Assembly (NCBI RefSeq): GCF_030816715.1
Contig: NZ_JAUSYH010000001.1
Location: forward strand, 1,736,001-1,800,000
Source of the DNA: Streptomyces achromogenes
Lineage (GTDB): Bacteria > Actinomycetota > Actinomycetes > Streptomycetales > Streptomycetaceae
Length of the DNA: 64,000 nt
Reading direction: 5' to 3'
The notes beneath the pieces are model-generated. The model made no database searches and was not told the DNA's origin. It saw nothing but the letters and a program-made list of their open reading frames with translations. The translations under genes and the position numbers were made by a program. Below, one piece after another: positions 33,402 to 45,210 of this stretch (position 1 is its first letter; each line of letters starts with the position of its first letter).

Positions 33402-34015
33402 CGTGCGCCTTCCGTCGTGTCGTTCTTGATCATTGAGTTGATGGCGTCGACCCATGCGCCGTGCTCGGCCGCGTGGTCCGAGCGGAAGCCGGAGTCGATC
33501 AGCCGGTCGCCGTGCGCCCACGTCACCACGAGCAGTCCGCCCTCGGTGAGGACCTTGCCGGCGATGCCCTTGCCGAGCAGGGCCTCGCGCAGCGCGTCGG
33601 CCGGGATGAAGAAGTCGCTCGCGCCGGGGCGTACGACGTCGAGTCCCGCGTCCGTCAGGGTGAGCTCGACCCGGCTGCGGGCGCCGAGGCCGTGCGCCAC
33701 GATGCGGTCGAGCCACTGCCCGGCGGTGGTGGAGCCGTGGTAGCGGCCGCTCATGCTCAGTCTCACCGGACCGGGCTCGTCCGGCATTCCAGGCGGCGGC
33801 TCGCCGCCTCCGTCGAGGGCGGTGGTGGGAGACGGGCGGGCGGGCAGCTCGGGCAGGTCGCCCTGGAGCGTGCCGCGCCACTTCCAGCCCTCGCGCATCA
33901 GCCAGTACACGAGCGCGACGAACAGTCCGAGGCCGACCACCCAGCCGGCCCGGGCGGACCAGTCGGTCACTTGGGCCGATTCCTTCTCGGCCGCGAGCAG
34001 TAGTGCAGATGTCAC
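33398..34015 (-). CDS. Membrane-anchored PH-like domain protein of the pyr operon
   Basis: A 205-residue protein with one membrane segment ([16 protein letters not shown], residues 25-40), a Pro-rich linker (55-83) and a folded C-terminal domain (85-200: [60 protein letters not shown]). I believe this matches the PH-like membrane protein at the same place in the mycobacterial pyr operon, where it is also uncharacterised. It overlaps pyrC (GTGA) and carA (ATGA) by four bases on each side, so it is made in step with the pathway. It might anchor or regulate the enzymes; no catalytic motif is visible. Confidence 0.85.
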   Translation of the reverse strand: MTSALLLAAEKESAQVTDWSARAGWVVGLGLFVALVYWLMREGWKWRGTLQGDLPELPARPSPTTALDGGGEPPPGMPDEPGPVRLSMSGRYHGSTTAGQWLDRIVAHGLGARSRVELTLTDAGLDVVRPGASDFFIPADALREALLGKGIAGKVLTEGGLLVVTWAHGDRLIDSGFRSDHAAEHGAWVDAINSMIKNDTTEGAR

Positions 34016-35298
34016 GTGAGCTTCCCGTCGACGAGCGTGGCCTTGCCCCGGAGCCACGTGTGCGTGACACGGCCCGGCAGCTCACGACCCTCGTACGGGG
34101 TGTTCCGGCTGCGCGAGGCGAAGCCCGCGGGGTCCACGGACCCACGGTATTCGGTGTCGACGAGCGTGAGGTTGGCGGGCTCACCTGCCGAGACGGGGCG
34201 GCCGTGGCCCGTCGCCTGCCCGATGAGGGCGGGCCTGAACGACATCCGGCTCGCGACCCCGGCCCAGTCCAGCAGGCCCGTCTCCACCATCGTCTCCTGG
34301 ACCACGGACAGCGCGGTCTCCAGGCCGACCATGCCCATGGCGGCCGCGGCCCACTCGCAGTCCTTGTCCTCGTGCGGGTGCGGGGCGTGGTCGGTGGCGA
34401 CGATGTCGATCGTGCCGTCGGCGAGCGCCTCGCGCAGGGCCAGCACGTCCTTCTCGGTGCGCAGCGGCGGGTTCACCTTGTAGACCGGGTTGTACGAGCG
34501 GACCAGTTCGTCCGTGAGGAGCAGGTGGTGCGGGGTGACCTCGGCGGTGACGTCGATGCCGCGCGACTTGGCCCAGCGGACGATCTCGACCGACCCGGCG
34601 GTGGACAGGTGGCAGATGTGGACGCGGGAGCCCACGTGCTCGGCGAGCAGGACGTCCCGGGCGATGATCGACTCCTCGGCGACCGCGGGCCAGCCGCCGA
34701 GCCCCAGCTCGGCGGAGACGACGCCCTCGTTCATCTGGGCGCCCTCGGTCAGCCGCGGCTCCTGAGCGTGCTGGGCGACGACCCCGCCGAAGGCCTTCAC
34801 GTACTCCAGGGCCCGGCGCATGATCACCGCGTCGTCGACGCACTTGCCGTCGTCGGAGAAGACGGTGACGCCGGCGGCGGACTCGTGCATGGCGCCCAGC
34901 TCGGCGAGCTTGCGGCCCTCGAGGCCGACGGTGACCGCGCCGATGGGCTGCACGTCGCAGTAGCCGTGCTCCTGCCCGAGCCGGTAGACCTGCTCGACCA
35001 CGCCGGCGGTGTCGGCGACCGGGAAGGTGTTGGCCATGGCGAAGACGGCCGTGTAGCCGCCGGAAGCGGCCGCGCGGGTGCCCGTCAGCACTGTCTCGGA
35101 GTCCTCACGGCCCGGCTCGCGCAGATGGGTGTGCAGGTCGACCAGGCCCGGCAGCAGCACCTTGCCCGCGGCCTCGACGACCTCGGCGCCCTCGGCGCTC
35201 AGGCCCGTGCCCACCTCGGCGATCGTGGGACCGTCGATCAGGACGTCCTGCGGCTCGCCGCCGAGCACCTTCGCACCGCGGATCAGGATCTTGCTCAT
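34012..35298 (-). CDS. pyrC: Dihydroorotase
   Basis: A 428-residue zinc amidohydrolase cyclising carbamoyl aspartate. [16 protein letters not shown] holds metal ligands His56 and His58; further ligands are in [12 protein letters not shown] and ATDHAPHP. It belongs to the class I type found with PyrB in Gram-positives. ATG 35298 is 4 bases after pyrB, and its stop overlaps the next gene. Confidence 0.97.
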   Translation of the reverse strand: MSKILIRGAKVLGGEPQDVLIDGPTIAEVGTGLSAEGAEVVEAAGKVLLPGLVDLHTHLREPGREDSETVLTGTRAAASGGYTAVFAMANTFPVADTAGVVEQVYRLGQEHGYCDVQPIGAVTVGLEGRKLAELGAMHESAAGVTVFSDDGKCVDDAVIMRRALEYVKAFGGVVAQHAQEPRLTEGAQMNEGVVSAELGLGGWPAVAEESIIARDVLLAEHVGSRVHICHLSTAGSVEIVRWAKSRGIDVTAEVTPHHLLLTDELVRSYNPVYKVNPPLRTEKDVLALREALADGTIDIVATDHAPHPHEDKDCEWAAAAMGMVGLETALSVVQETMVETGLLDWAGVASRMSFRPALIGQATGHGRPVSAGEPANLTLVDTEYRGSVDPAGFASRSRNTPYEGRELPGRVTHTWLRGKATLVDGKLT

Positions 35299-35302
35299 GT
35301 GC

Positions 35303-36283
35303 TTACTTCTCCTCGGTGGTACGGGCGTGGCTGACGGCGGGTTCGTTGCCGCCCAGGAGCAGGTAGAGGACGGCCATCCGGATGGACACGCCGTTGGCGA
35401 CCTGCTCGACGACGGTGCAGCGCTCGGAGTCGGCGACCTCGGCGGTGATCTCCATGCCGCGGACCATCGGGCCGGGGTGCATCACGATCGCGTGCTCGGG
35501 CATCCGCGCCATCCGGTCGCCGTCGAGGCCGTACCGCCGCGAGTACTCGCGCTCCGTCGGGAAGAACGCGGCGTTCATCCGCTCGCGCTGCACGCGCAGC
35601 ATCATCACCGCGTCGGACTTGGGCAGCGTGCTGTCGAGGTCGTACGACACCTCGCAGGGCCAGGTCTCGATGCCGACCGGCACGAGGGTGGGCGGGGCGA
35701 CCAGGGTGACCTCGGCGCCGAGTGTGTGCAGCAGGTCGACGTTGGAGCGGGCGACCCGGCTGTGCAGCACGTCTCCGACGATCGTGATGCGCCTGCCGGA
35801 GAGGTCCTGGCCGATCCCGGCGTCCCGGCCGACCAGCCGGCGGCGCATGGTGAAGGCGTCCAGGAGGGCCTGGGTGGGGTGCTGGTGGGTGCCGTCCCCC
35901 GCGTTGACGACGACCGCGTCGATCCAGCCGGACGTGGCCAGGCGGTAGGGCGCTCCGGAGGCGCCGTGCCGGATGACGACCGCGTCGACGCCCATCGCCT
36001 CCAGGGTCTGCGCGGTGTCCTTCAGGGACTCGCCCTTGGAGACGCTCGACCCCTTGGCGGAGAAGTTGATCACGTCCGCGGAGAGGCGCTTCTCGGCGGC
36101 CTCGAAGGAGATGCGCGTGCGCGTGGAGTCCTCGAAGAAGAGGTTGACGATCGTGCGGCCGCGCAGGGTCGGCAGTTTCTTGATGGGCCGGTCGGCGACC
36201 CGGGCCATCTCCTCGGCGGTGTCGAGGATCAGGACGGCGTCGTCGCGGGTGAGGTCGGCGGCCGAGATGAGATGACGCTGCAT
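35303..36283 (-). CDS. pyrB: Aspartate carbamoyltransferase catalytic subunit
   Basis: A 326-residue transferase for the committed pyrimidine step. Carbamoyl-phosphate loop STRTR at 53-57 in [22 protein letters not shown] (the 80s loop) and [10 protein letters not shown] are intact. No pyrI regulatory-subunit gene is present, as in other Gram-positives, so control must come from PyrR. It follows pyrR after 99 bases. Confidence 0.97.
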   Translation of the reverse strand: MQRHLISAADLTRDDAVLILDTAEEMARVADRPIKKLPTLRGRTIVNLFFEDSTRTRISFEAAEKRLSADVINFSAKGSSVSKGESLKDTAQTLEAMGVDAVVIRHGASGAPYRLATSGWIDAVVVNAGDGTHQHPTQALLDAFTMRRRLVGRDAGIGQDLSGRRITIVGDVLHSRVARSNVDLLHTLGAEVTLVAPPTLVPVGIETWPCEVSYDLDSTLPKSDAVMMLRVQRERMNAAFFPTEREYSRRYGLDGDRMARMPEHAIVMHPGPMVRGMEITAEVADSERCTVVEQVANGVSIRMAVLYLLLGGNEPAVSHARTTEEK

Positions 36284-36382
36284 CTGTCAGGCTCCGTAAG
36301 GCAGTTCAGACATGTGGGAGATCACGGGCGTGCAGGGGGCACGGCTGCGCGACGCGCGGCCACGGGCCGCACGCGCGCGTGC

Positions 36383-37013
<631 letters not shown>

Positions 37014-37032
37014 CGTCGGATTTGCGCCATCC

Positions 37033-37038
37033 ACGCTA
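37033..37038 (-). promoter_or_regulatory. Possible -10 box of the pyr operon
   Basis: Minus-strand TAGCGT would start RNA near 37026 and give a leader of roughly 58 bases that contains the PyrR hairpin and little else. No strong -35 partner is visible. Confidence 0.4.
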
Positions 37039-37121
37039 CCAGGCCCGAGGGGCGCCCCTGATCACCCCCTTGGCTCAATCGGCCATCGATACCACGGAAG
37101 AGTCGGTGTGGACCATTCGGC

Positions 37122-37164
37122 TTGACGCAGAAGAATCACGCTGCGTAACCTCACAGTGAGTTAC
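37122..37164 (+). promoter_or_regulatory. bldD promoter with overlapping autoregulatory operator
   Basis: TTGACG (37122-37127) and TAACCT (37146-37151) are spaced by 18 bases. The interrupted palindrome GTAACCTCAC-A-GTGAGTTAC (37145-37164) covers the -10 and the start point, with CTCAC/GTGAG as its core. BldD is known to repress its own gene through a site at this position, and the sequence resembles the BldD consensus with TNAC...GTNA halves. Confidence 0.75.
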
Positions 37165-37207
37165 CAGCACGCGGCTCGTGCCGCGTCGACCCATTGCCGG
37201 GAGCTAT

Positions 37208-37708
37208 ATGTCCAGCGAATACGCCAAGCAGCTCGGGGCCAAGCTCCGGGCCATCCGCACCCAGCAGGGCCTTTCCCTCCACGGTGTCGAGGAGAAGTCC
37301 CAGGGACGCTGGAAGGCGGTCGTGGTCGGTTCGTACGAGCGCGGCGACCGTGCCGTGACCGTGCAGCGTCTTGCCGAGCTGGCGGATTTCTACGGCGTTC
37401 CCGTGCAGGAACTGCTGCCGGGCACCACGCCGGGCGGGGCGGCCGAGCCCCCGCCGAAGCTGGTCCTGGACCTGGAGCGGCTGGCCCACGTGCCGGTCGA
37501 GAAGGCCGGTCCGCTGCAGCGGTACGCGGCCACGATCCAGTCCCAGCGCGGCGACTACAACGGCAAGGTGCTGTCGATCCGCCAGGACGACCTGCGCACC
37601 CTCGCCGTCATCTACGACCAGTCGCCCTCGGTCCTCACCGAGCAGCTGATCAACTGGGGCGTGCTGGACGCGGACGCGCGGCGCGCGGTCGCCCACGAGG
37701 AGGGCTGA
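37208..37708 (+). CDS. bldD: Developmental master regulator BldD
   Basis: A 166-residue DNA-binding protein that represses sporulation genes during vegetative growth. Residues 1-70 are an Xre-type helix-turn-helix (AKLRAIRTQQGLSLHGVEEKS, VVVGSYERGDRAVTVQRLAELADFYGV). The C-terminal domain carries the cyclic-di-GMP signature RGD-X8-RQDD, at R114/D116 and R125/D128, exactly as in S. coelicolor, where tetrameric c-di-GMP joins two BldD protomers. ATG 37208 is the family start. It is divergent from pyrR. Confidence 0.98.
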   Translation: MSSEYAKQLGAKLRAIRTQQGLSLHGVEEKSQGRWKAVVVGSYERGDRAVTVQRLAELADFYGVPVQELLPGTTPGGAAEPPPKLVLDLERLAHVPVEKAGPLQRYAATIQSQRGDYNGKVLSIRQDDLRTLAVIYDQSPSVLTEQLINWGVLDADARRAVAHEEG

Positions 37709-37746
37709 GGCCCAGCGGGCCCGCAGAGCTCTGCAGAAACGTGCCG

Positions 37747-37784
37747 CCGGGGTGGCCGGAACCTGATGGTTCCGGCCACCCCGG
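37747..37784. terminator. 17-base-pair hairpin after bldD
   Basis: An arm at 37747-37763, loop TGAT, and exact complement at 37768-37784, 39 bases after the bldD stop. It is the first of two tandem hairpins between convergent bldD and nusB. Confidence 0.85.
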
Positions 37785-37797
37785 CCTGCTTCGTACG

Positions 37798-37839
37798 ACG
37801 CCGGAGGGCCCACAGCCTGCGCTGTGGGCCCTCCGGCGT
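37798..37839. terminator. 19-base-pair hairpin between bldD and nusB
   Basis: An arm at 37798-37816, loop CTGC, and exact complement at 37821-37839. It probably serves as the terminator for the leftward pepQ-efp-nusB transcript and as a second stop for bldD. Confidence 0.85.
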
Positions 37840-37936
37840 GTCCGCGCCCCCGCGAGGGCGCGGAAAGGCCGCGCGGGCAGCCACAGGCGGCCCGCAGGCC
37901 CCCGTGGGCCCGCGGTTCGCCGGTTTTCCCGTGGAC

Positions 37937-38371
37937 CTACTCGCCGGTCCGGCGCAGCGACGGCTTGAGCTCCTTCAGTCTGCCGAGCAGACCGTTGACG
38001 AACGAGGGCGACTCGTCCGTGGAGAACTCCTTCGCCAGCTGCACCATCTCGTCGAGGACGACCGCGTCCGGGGTCTCGTCGGCCCAGATGAGCTCGTAGG
38101 CGCCGAGACGCAGGAGGTTGCGGTCGACGACCGGCATCCGGTCGAGCGTCCAGCCGACCGCGTACTGGGCGATCAGCTCGTCGATGCGCCGCGCGTGCTC
38201 CGCGTAGCCCTCGACCAGCTGCATGGTGTACTCGCTGACCGGCGGCTGCCGGGTGTCGGCCCGGGAGAGCCGGATCCAGTCCGCGAGGACCGTCAGGACG
38301 TCGACTCCGCGCTGGTCGCCCTCGAAGAGGATCTGGAAGGCGCGCTTGCGGGCCGTGTTGCGGGCAGCCAC
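37937..38371 (-). CDS. nusB: Transcription antitermination factor NusB
   Basis: A 144-residue all-helical protein binding boxA RNA with S10 in rRNA antitermination. RKRAFQILFEGDQRG, VVDRNLLRLGAYELIW and VVLDEMVQLAKEFSTDESPSFVNGLLGRL are the family blocks. The GTG start is two bases after the efp stop, a tight coupling seen in most actinobacteria. Confidence 0.96.
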   Translation of the reverse strand: MAARNTARKRAFQILFEGDQRGVDVLTVLADWIRLSRADTRQPPVSEYTMQLVEGYAEHARRIDELIAQYAVGWTLDRMPVVDRNLLRLGAYELIWADETPDAVVLDEMVQLAKEFSTDESPSFVNGLLGRLKELKPSLRRTGE

Positions 38372-38373
38372 GG

Positions 38374-38940
38374 TTAGCTGTTCACCCGGCCGAGGTAGTC
38401 GCTGGTGCGGGTGTCGACCTTGATCTTCTCACCGGTGGTGATGAAGAGCGGGACCTGGATCTGGTGACCGGTCTCCAGGGTGGCGGGCTTGGTGCCGCCG
38501 GTGGAGCGGTCGCCCTGCAGGCCCGGCTCGGTCTCCTGCACCACGAGCTCGACGGCGGCCGGCAGCTCCACGAAGAGCACCTCGCCCTCGTGCTGCGCGA
38601 CGGTGGCCGTGAAGCCCTCGATCAGGAAGTTGGCCGCGTCTCCGACGGCCTTGCGGTCGACCATGAGCTGGTCGTAGGTCTCCATGTCCATGAAGACGAA
38701 GTACTCGCCGTCCATGTACGAGAACTGCATGTCGCGCTTGTCGACAGTGGCGGTCTCGACCTTGACGCCGGCGTTGAACGTCTTGTCGACGACCTTGCCG
38801 GAAAGCACGTTCTTGAGCTTGGTGCGCACGAATGCGGGGCCCTTGCCGGGCTTGACGTGCTGGAACTCGACGACGGACCAGAGCTGCCCGCCTTCCAGCT
38901 TGAGCACCAGGCCATTCTTGAGGTCGTTCGTGGAAGCCAC
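38374..38940 (-). CDS. efp: Translation elongation factor P
   Basis: A 188-residue tRNA-mimic that relieves ribosome stalling at proline runs. The KOW-like first domain carries the tip loop PGKGP (31-35) with Lys33. This palindromic Pro-flanked loop is the actinobacterial variant reported to work with an unmodified lysine. No epmA/epmB or earP gene is nearby, in agreement. GTG 38940 with CAGGAG upstream gives the family start [10 protein letters not shown]. Confidence 0.97.
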   Translation of the reverse strand: MASTNDLKNGLVLKLEGGQLWSVVEFQHVKPGKGPAFVRTKLKNVLSGKVVDKTFNAGVKVETATVDKRDMQFSYMDGEYFVFMDMETYDQLMVDRKAVGDAANFLIEGFTATVAQHEGEVLFVELPAAVELVVQETEPGLQGDRSTGGTKPATLETGHQIQVPLFITTGEKIKVDTRTSDYLGRVNS

Positions 38941-38986
38941 GGTTGCGGAATCTCCTGGACTGACGACGACCCCGGGGCACGCACTC

Positions 38987-40093
38987 CTACAGCGCGAGCA
39001 GCTCCTTGGTCGTGATGGTGAGTAGCTCGGGTCCGCCGTCCGCCTCGGGGCGTACGACGAGCGTGTCATCGATCCGGACGCCGCCCCGGCCCGGGAGGTG
39101 TACCCCGGGTTCGACGGTGACCGGCACGCAAGCGTCCAGTTTACCCATGGCCGCGGGGGTCAACTGCGGGTCCTCTTCGATTTCCAGTCCGACGCCGTGT
39201 CCGGTGAGCGCCGGAAGGCCGTCGGCGTACCCCGCGGAGTCCAGGATCTGGCGTGCCGCCCGGTCCACGTCACGGCAGGCGACGCCGGGTGCCAGGGACT
39301 CTCGTCCGGCCCGCTGAGCGGCGAAGACGAGGTCGTACAGCTCGATCTGCCAGTCGGCGGGGGACGTGCCGATCACGAAGGTGCGGCCGATCTCGCAGCG
39401 GTACCCGCGGTAGGCCGCGCCCAGGCAGACGGAGAGGAAGTCACCCTCCTCGACGCGCCGGTCGGTGGGCCGGTGGCCGCGGCGGCCGGAGTTCGGTCCG
39501 GTGCCGACGGAGGTGGTGAAGGCCGGGCCGTCGGCTCCGTGGTCGACGAGGCGCCGTTCCAGTTCGAGGGCGAGATGCCGCTCGGTGCGCCCGACCAGGA
39601 TCGACTCCAGCAGCTCCCCCAGCGCCTGGTCGGCGATCTCGGCGCCGATCCGCAGACAGGAGATCTCCTCCTCGTCCTTCACCACTCTGAGCTGTTCGAC
39701 CGCGCAGCCCAGGTCGGCGAGGCGCAGCCGGGGCGCCACGGAGCGGAGTTCGCGGTGGCGGACCATCGTCAGGTGATGTTCCTCGAGCGCCAGGGAGTCG
39801 CCGCCCTGGGCCGTGAGCAGGTCGGCGGCGGCCACCGCCGGATCCCCTCCGGCGTGGGGCAGGCTGTGGACCCGCAGGGACTCGTCCGGCCGGCCCTCGC
39901 CCGGGCGGTCCTCGGGCGGTCCGGAGCAGACGAGGAGATCCTCGCTCCGGCCGAGCAGCAGGACGGCGCCCCGCGGGGCGGCGCCCGCGAGATACCTCAC
40001 GTTGGCCGGGCAGGAGACGAGCGCAGCCGTGCTTCCGGCCGCGTTGCAGCGCTCGCGCAGGCGGGTTCGGCGGGACGCGTAGACCTCTGACAT
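38987..40093 (-). CDS. M24 (aminopeptidase P/PepQ-like) protein with altered metal ligands
   Basis: A 368-residue protein with creatinase-type N domain and pita-bread fold. Retained: HRPTDR, His299 in GHGVGLEI, Glu328 in VEPGV. Altered against the M24 pattern: the first Asp ligand is Cys223 (SVCLGAAY), the second is Glu234 (CEIGRTF), the second histidine of GLEIHE is Glu306, and the last Glu of RIEDT is Asp342. Proteolytic activity by the usual two-metal mechanism is therefore doubtful. It begins the efp-nusB unit, 46 bases ahead of efp, a neighbourhood where Xaa-Pro peptidases are usual. A different metal or a non-catalytic role is possible. Confidence 0.85.
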   Translation of the reverse strand: MSEVYASRRTRLRERCNAAGSTAALVSCPANVRYLAGAAPRGAVLLLGRSEDLLVCSGPPEDRPGEGRPDESLRVHSLPHAGGDPAVAAADLLTAQGGDSLALEEHHLTMVRHRELRSVAPRLRLADLGCAVEQLRVVKDEEEISCLRIGAEIADQALGELLESILVGRTERHLALELERRLVDHGADGPAFTTSVGTGPNSGRRGHRPTDRRVEEGDFLSVCLGAAYRGYRCEIGRTFVIGTSPADWQIELYDLVFAAQRAGRESLAPGVACRDVDRAARQILDSAGYADGLPALTGHGVGLEIEEDPQLTPAAMGKLDACVPVTVEPGVHLPGRGGVRIDDTLVVRPEADGGPELLTITTKELLAL

Positions 40094-40183
40094 GAGTCGA
40101 GCCTAGGAGCGCCGGCCGGATCACGCCGGTTGGAGAGGCGTTCGGGGGAAGGGGCGCCCCTCAGCGGCCCTCGGCCCGGTCCG

Positions 40184-41083
40184 CTACCACTGCGGGGGGC
40201 TGGCGATCGCCCGCGCCAGGACGTCGTCCAGGACCCTCGCCGTGGTGGGGACGTCCAGCTGGGAGTTGTCGATGATCGGGAGGCCGGAGCCGTACCAGCC
40301 GGCCATGCGGCCGTGGATCCGGGCCACCTCCTCGTCGGAGAGGCGGCGGTTGCCGGAGCGCTCGGCGTTGCGCTCCAGGACGACCTCCAGTCCGGGCAGC
40401 AGGACGACGGGCAGCAGGCCGGGGCCCACATGCCGTTTCCACCCTCCGAGGCCGACGGCCGGGCGGTCGGGGAAGATCGCGTCGTCCAGGATGCACGAGA
40501 TGCCGTTGGCCAGGAAGTTGCGCGCGGCGAAGCCGCAGGTGCGGCGGGCAAGGCGGTACTGGGCCTCGGAGTGGTCGTTCCACCCGGACTGCGGGTCGGC
40601 GAAGCCCGAGCGCACCCATTCACGCACGTCGTCGAGGCTGACGTGCGCGGTCGGCGCCCGGCGGTGATCGGCCCAGAACTTCGCGACGCTGGTCTTGCCG
40701 GCGCCGGCCGGGCCGATCAGCAGCACCGCGAGGGTGGTCGCCGCCGGGTCGGGGACGATCGGGGCGGGCGGCGCGCTGGGCATGGGGACCGGGCCGCCCG
40801 GGGGCAGCGGCACATGCCCGGTGACGTCGGGTCCCGGCGGGGCGGGGGCGTGCTGCGGGGCCGGGGCGTGCTGCGGGGCCGGCGGGTGCGGCACGGGCGG
40901 CACCGGCGGCTGGGGAGCCGGCGGGACCGGGCCCGAGGGGACCCCGGCGTGACCCGGCTGCGGTGCGGGGGCGCTGCCCGGCTGGTGCGGGCCCGGGTGA
41001 TGTGCGGCCGGCGGCCAGCCGGCGGCCGGACCGTGCCCCGGCTGGTGGGGCGGCGGCAGCGGAGAACCCACTGCGTGCTGCAT
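40184..41083 (-). CDS. P-loop kinase-like ATPase with proline-rich N terminus
   Basis: A 299-residue protein. Residues 1-113 are Pro/His/Ala-rich and surely disordered, with a repeated PAPQHA unit (69-81). Residues 115-299 form a P-loop domain: Walker A IGPAGAGKTSVAKFW (123-137), DDVREWVRSGF, CILDDAIFP and a C-terminal helix. It resembles small-molecule or polynucleotide kinases of the zeta-toxin/chloramphenicol-kinase type, with no recognised substrate. GGAG stands 9 bases before the ATG. It lies between aroB and the M24 gene. Confidence 0.82.
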   Translation of the reverse strand: MQHAVGSPLPPPHQPGHGPAAGWPPAAHHPGPHQPGSAPAPQPGHAGVPSGPVPPAPQPPVPPVPHPPAPQHAPAPQHAPAPPGPDVTGHVPLPPGGPVPMPSAPPAPIVPDPAATTLAVLLIGPAGAGKTSVAKFWADHRRAPTAHVSLDDVREWVRSGFADPQSGWNDHSEAQYRLARRTCGFAARNFLANGISCILDDAIFPDRPAVGLGGWKRHVGPGLLPVVLLPGLEVVLERNAERSGNRRLSDEEVARIHGRMAGWYGSGLPIIDNSQLDVPTTARVLDDVLARAIASPPQW

Positions 41084-41196
41084 CCGGTGCCACTCCGTCT
41101 CGTACAGGCGATGGGCGCTGGTCTTGGGGGCGCGGACCCCCCTGTTCTCACGACAGCCTAAAGGGCGTGGGAGGTGCCCTCGTCCGAACGGTATCG

Positions 41197-41228
41197 CCCC
41201 CGGCTGTCGTTCGGTGAACGGCCGGGGG
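41197..41228. terminator. Hairpin after aroB
   Basis: CCCCCGGC (41197-41204) pairs with GCCGGGGG (41221-41228), with an inner GTTC/GAAC pairing, about 80 bases after the aroB stop. The 222-base gap 41084-41305 otherwise shows nothing beyond the presumed promoter of the P-loop gene. Confidence 0.6.
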
Positions 41229-41305
41229 CAGTCCGAAGTGCCCGGTGTGGACGGCGAATCGGGCGGAAGCGGATCCGGGCGGACCTGCCCGGCCGCCCGG
41301 CGGTC

Positions 41306-44093
<2,788 letters not shown>

Positions 44094-44358
44094 CGATGCT
44101 CCTCAGTGCTCGCGCCCTGGTACTGCTCTGCGCACGCGCGTCCGTCGCGTACGTCGTCGGCGTGACCGGGTGCGCGGCCCTGGCCCGCCGTCTTCGATCC
44201 TCCCACGTCCGGGGGGCGAACCCGGCCGTCGGTCCACCAACCGGACGGACGGCGGCACGGCGGCCGGGCGCGCTCCGGGCAGGACGCCGGGCTGCGTCGG
44301 CACGCGGCCTGCCGCTGGGGCGTCACCGGCACGGACCCGCGTGGGCCGGCCGAGCCGG

Positions 44359-45210
44359 TCAGGGCGAGCGCCGCCGGGCGCTCAGCGCGTGTTCACCGGC
44401 CGTGCGCATGGCCTCGACGGGCGCCGGGACCCGGCCGGTCATCTGCTCCACCTGGAGCACGGCCTGGTGCACGAGCAGGTCGAGGCCGCTGACGACGGCA
44501 CCGCCGAACATGGACCAGCGGGCGGCCAGCTCGGTCGGCCACGGGTCGTAGAGCACGTCGAAGAGGGTGGCCGGGCGTTCGGGCACCGAGGCCGCCAGGG
44601 CGTCGGTGGCCCCGGCCGGAGTGGTCGCGACGACCAGCGGGAAGCGCAGGGCGTCGGCGGCGTCCGCCCAGTCGGCGATCCGGACCTCGACGTCGAGCCG
44701 CTCACCCCACTGCCGCATCTCGGCGGCGCGGGCCTCGCTGCGGACGTAGGCGACGATCTCGCCGGTGCAGACCCGGGTCAGGGCGGCCAGGGCGGAGGAC
44801 GCGGTGGCGCCCGCGCCGAGGATCGCGGCCGAGTCGGCCTGCTCGACGCCGCGCTCGCGCAGCGCGGCGACCATGCCGGGGATGTCGGTGTTGTCGCCGA
44901 CCCGGCGGCCGTCCTCCGTGAGGACGAGCGTGTTGACCGCCTCGACGGAGGCCGCCGTCTCGGTGATCTCGTCGAGCAGCGGGATGACCGCGCGCTTCAG
45001 CGGCATGGTCAGCGAGAGTCCGGCCCACTCGGCGCCGAGTGCGTCGACGAAGGCGGGCAGGGCCTCCTCGTCGACGTCGAAGCGGTCGTACGTCCAGCCG
45101 GTCAGCTCCAGCGCCTCGTACGCGGCGCGGTGCAGCGCCGGGGAGAGGGAGTGGGCGATGGGGCTGCCGAGTACCGCGGCCCGGCGGGCGTCAGTTGCCC
45201 GTTCTCGCAT
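44359..45210 (-). CDS. aroE: Shikimate dehydrogenase
   Basis: A 283-residue NADP enzyme. SPIAHSLSPALHRAAYE binds shikimate, LSLTMPLKRA holds the catalytic lysine, VNTLV and GDNTDIPG the catalytic aspartate, and AILGAGATASSALAAL the nucleotide fold. ATG 45210 lies inside the end of mltG (20-base overlap), so the two are coupled; an earlier ATG at 45243 would overlap more. This position after mltG is common in actinobacteria. Confidence 0.95.
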   Translation of the reverse strand: MRERATDARRAAVLGSPIAHSLSPALHRAAYEALELTGWTYDRFDVDEEALPAFVDALGAEWAGLSLTMPLKRAVIPLLDEITETAASVEAVNTLVLTEDGRRVGDNTDIPGMVAALRERGVEQADSAAILGAGATASSALAALTRVCTGEIVAYVRSEARAAEMRQWGERLDVEVRIADWADAADALRFPLVVATTPAGATDALAASVPERPATLFDVLYDPWPTELAARWSMFGGAVVSGLDLLVHQAVLQVEQMTGRVPAPVEAMRTAGEHALSARRRSP

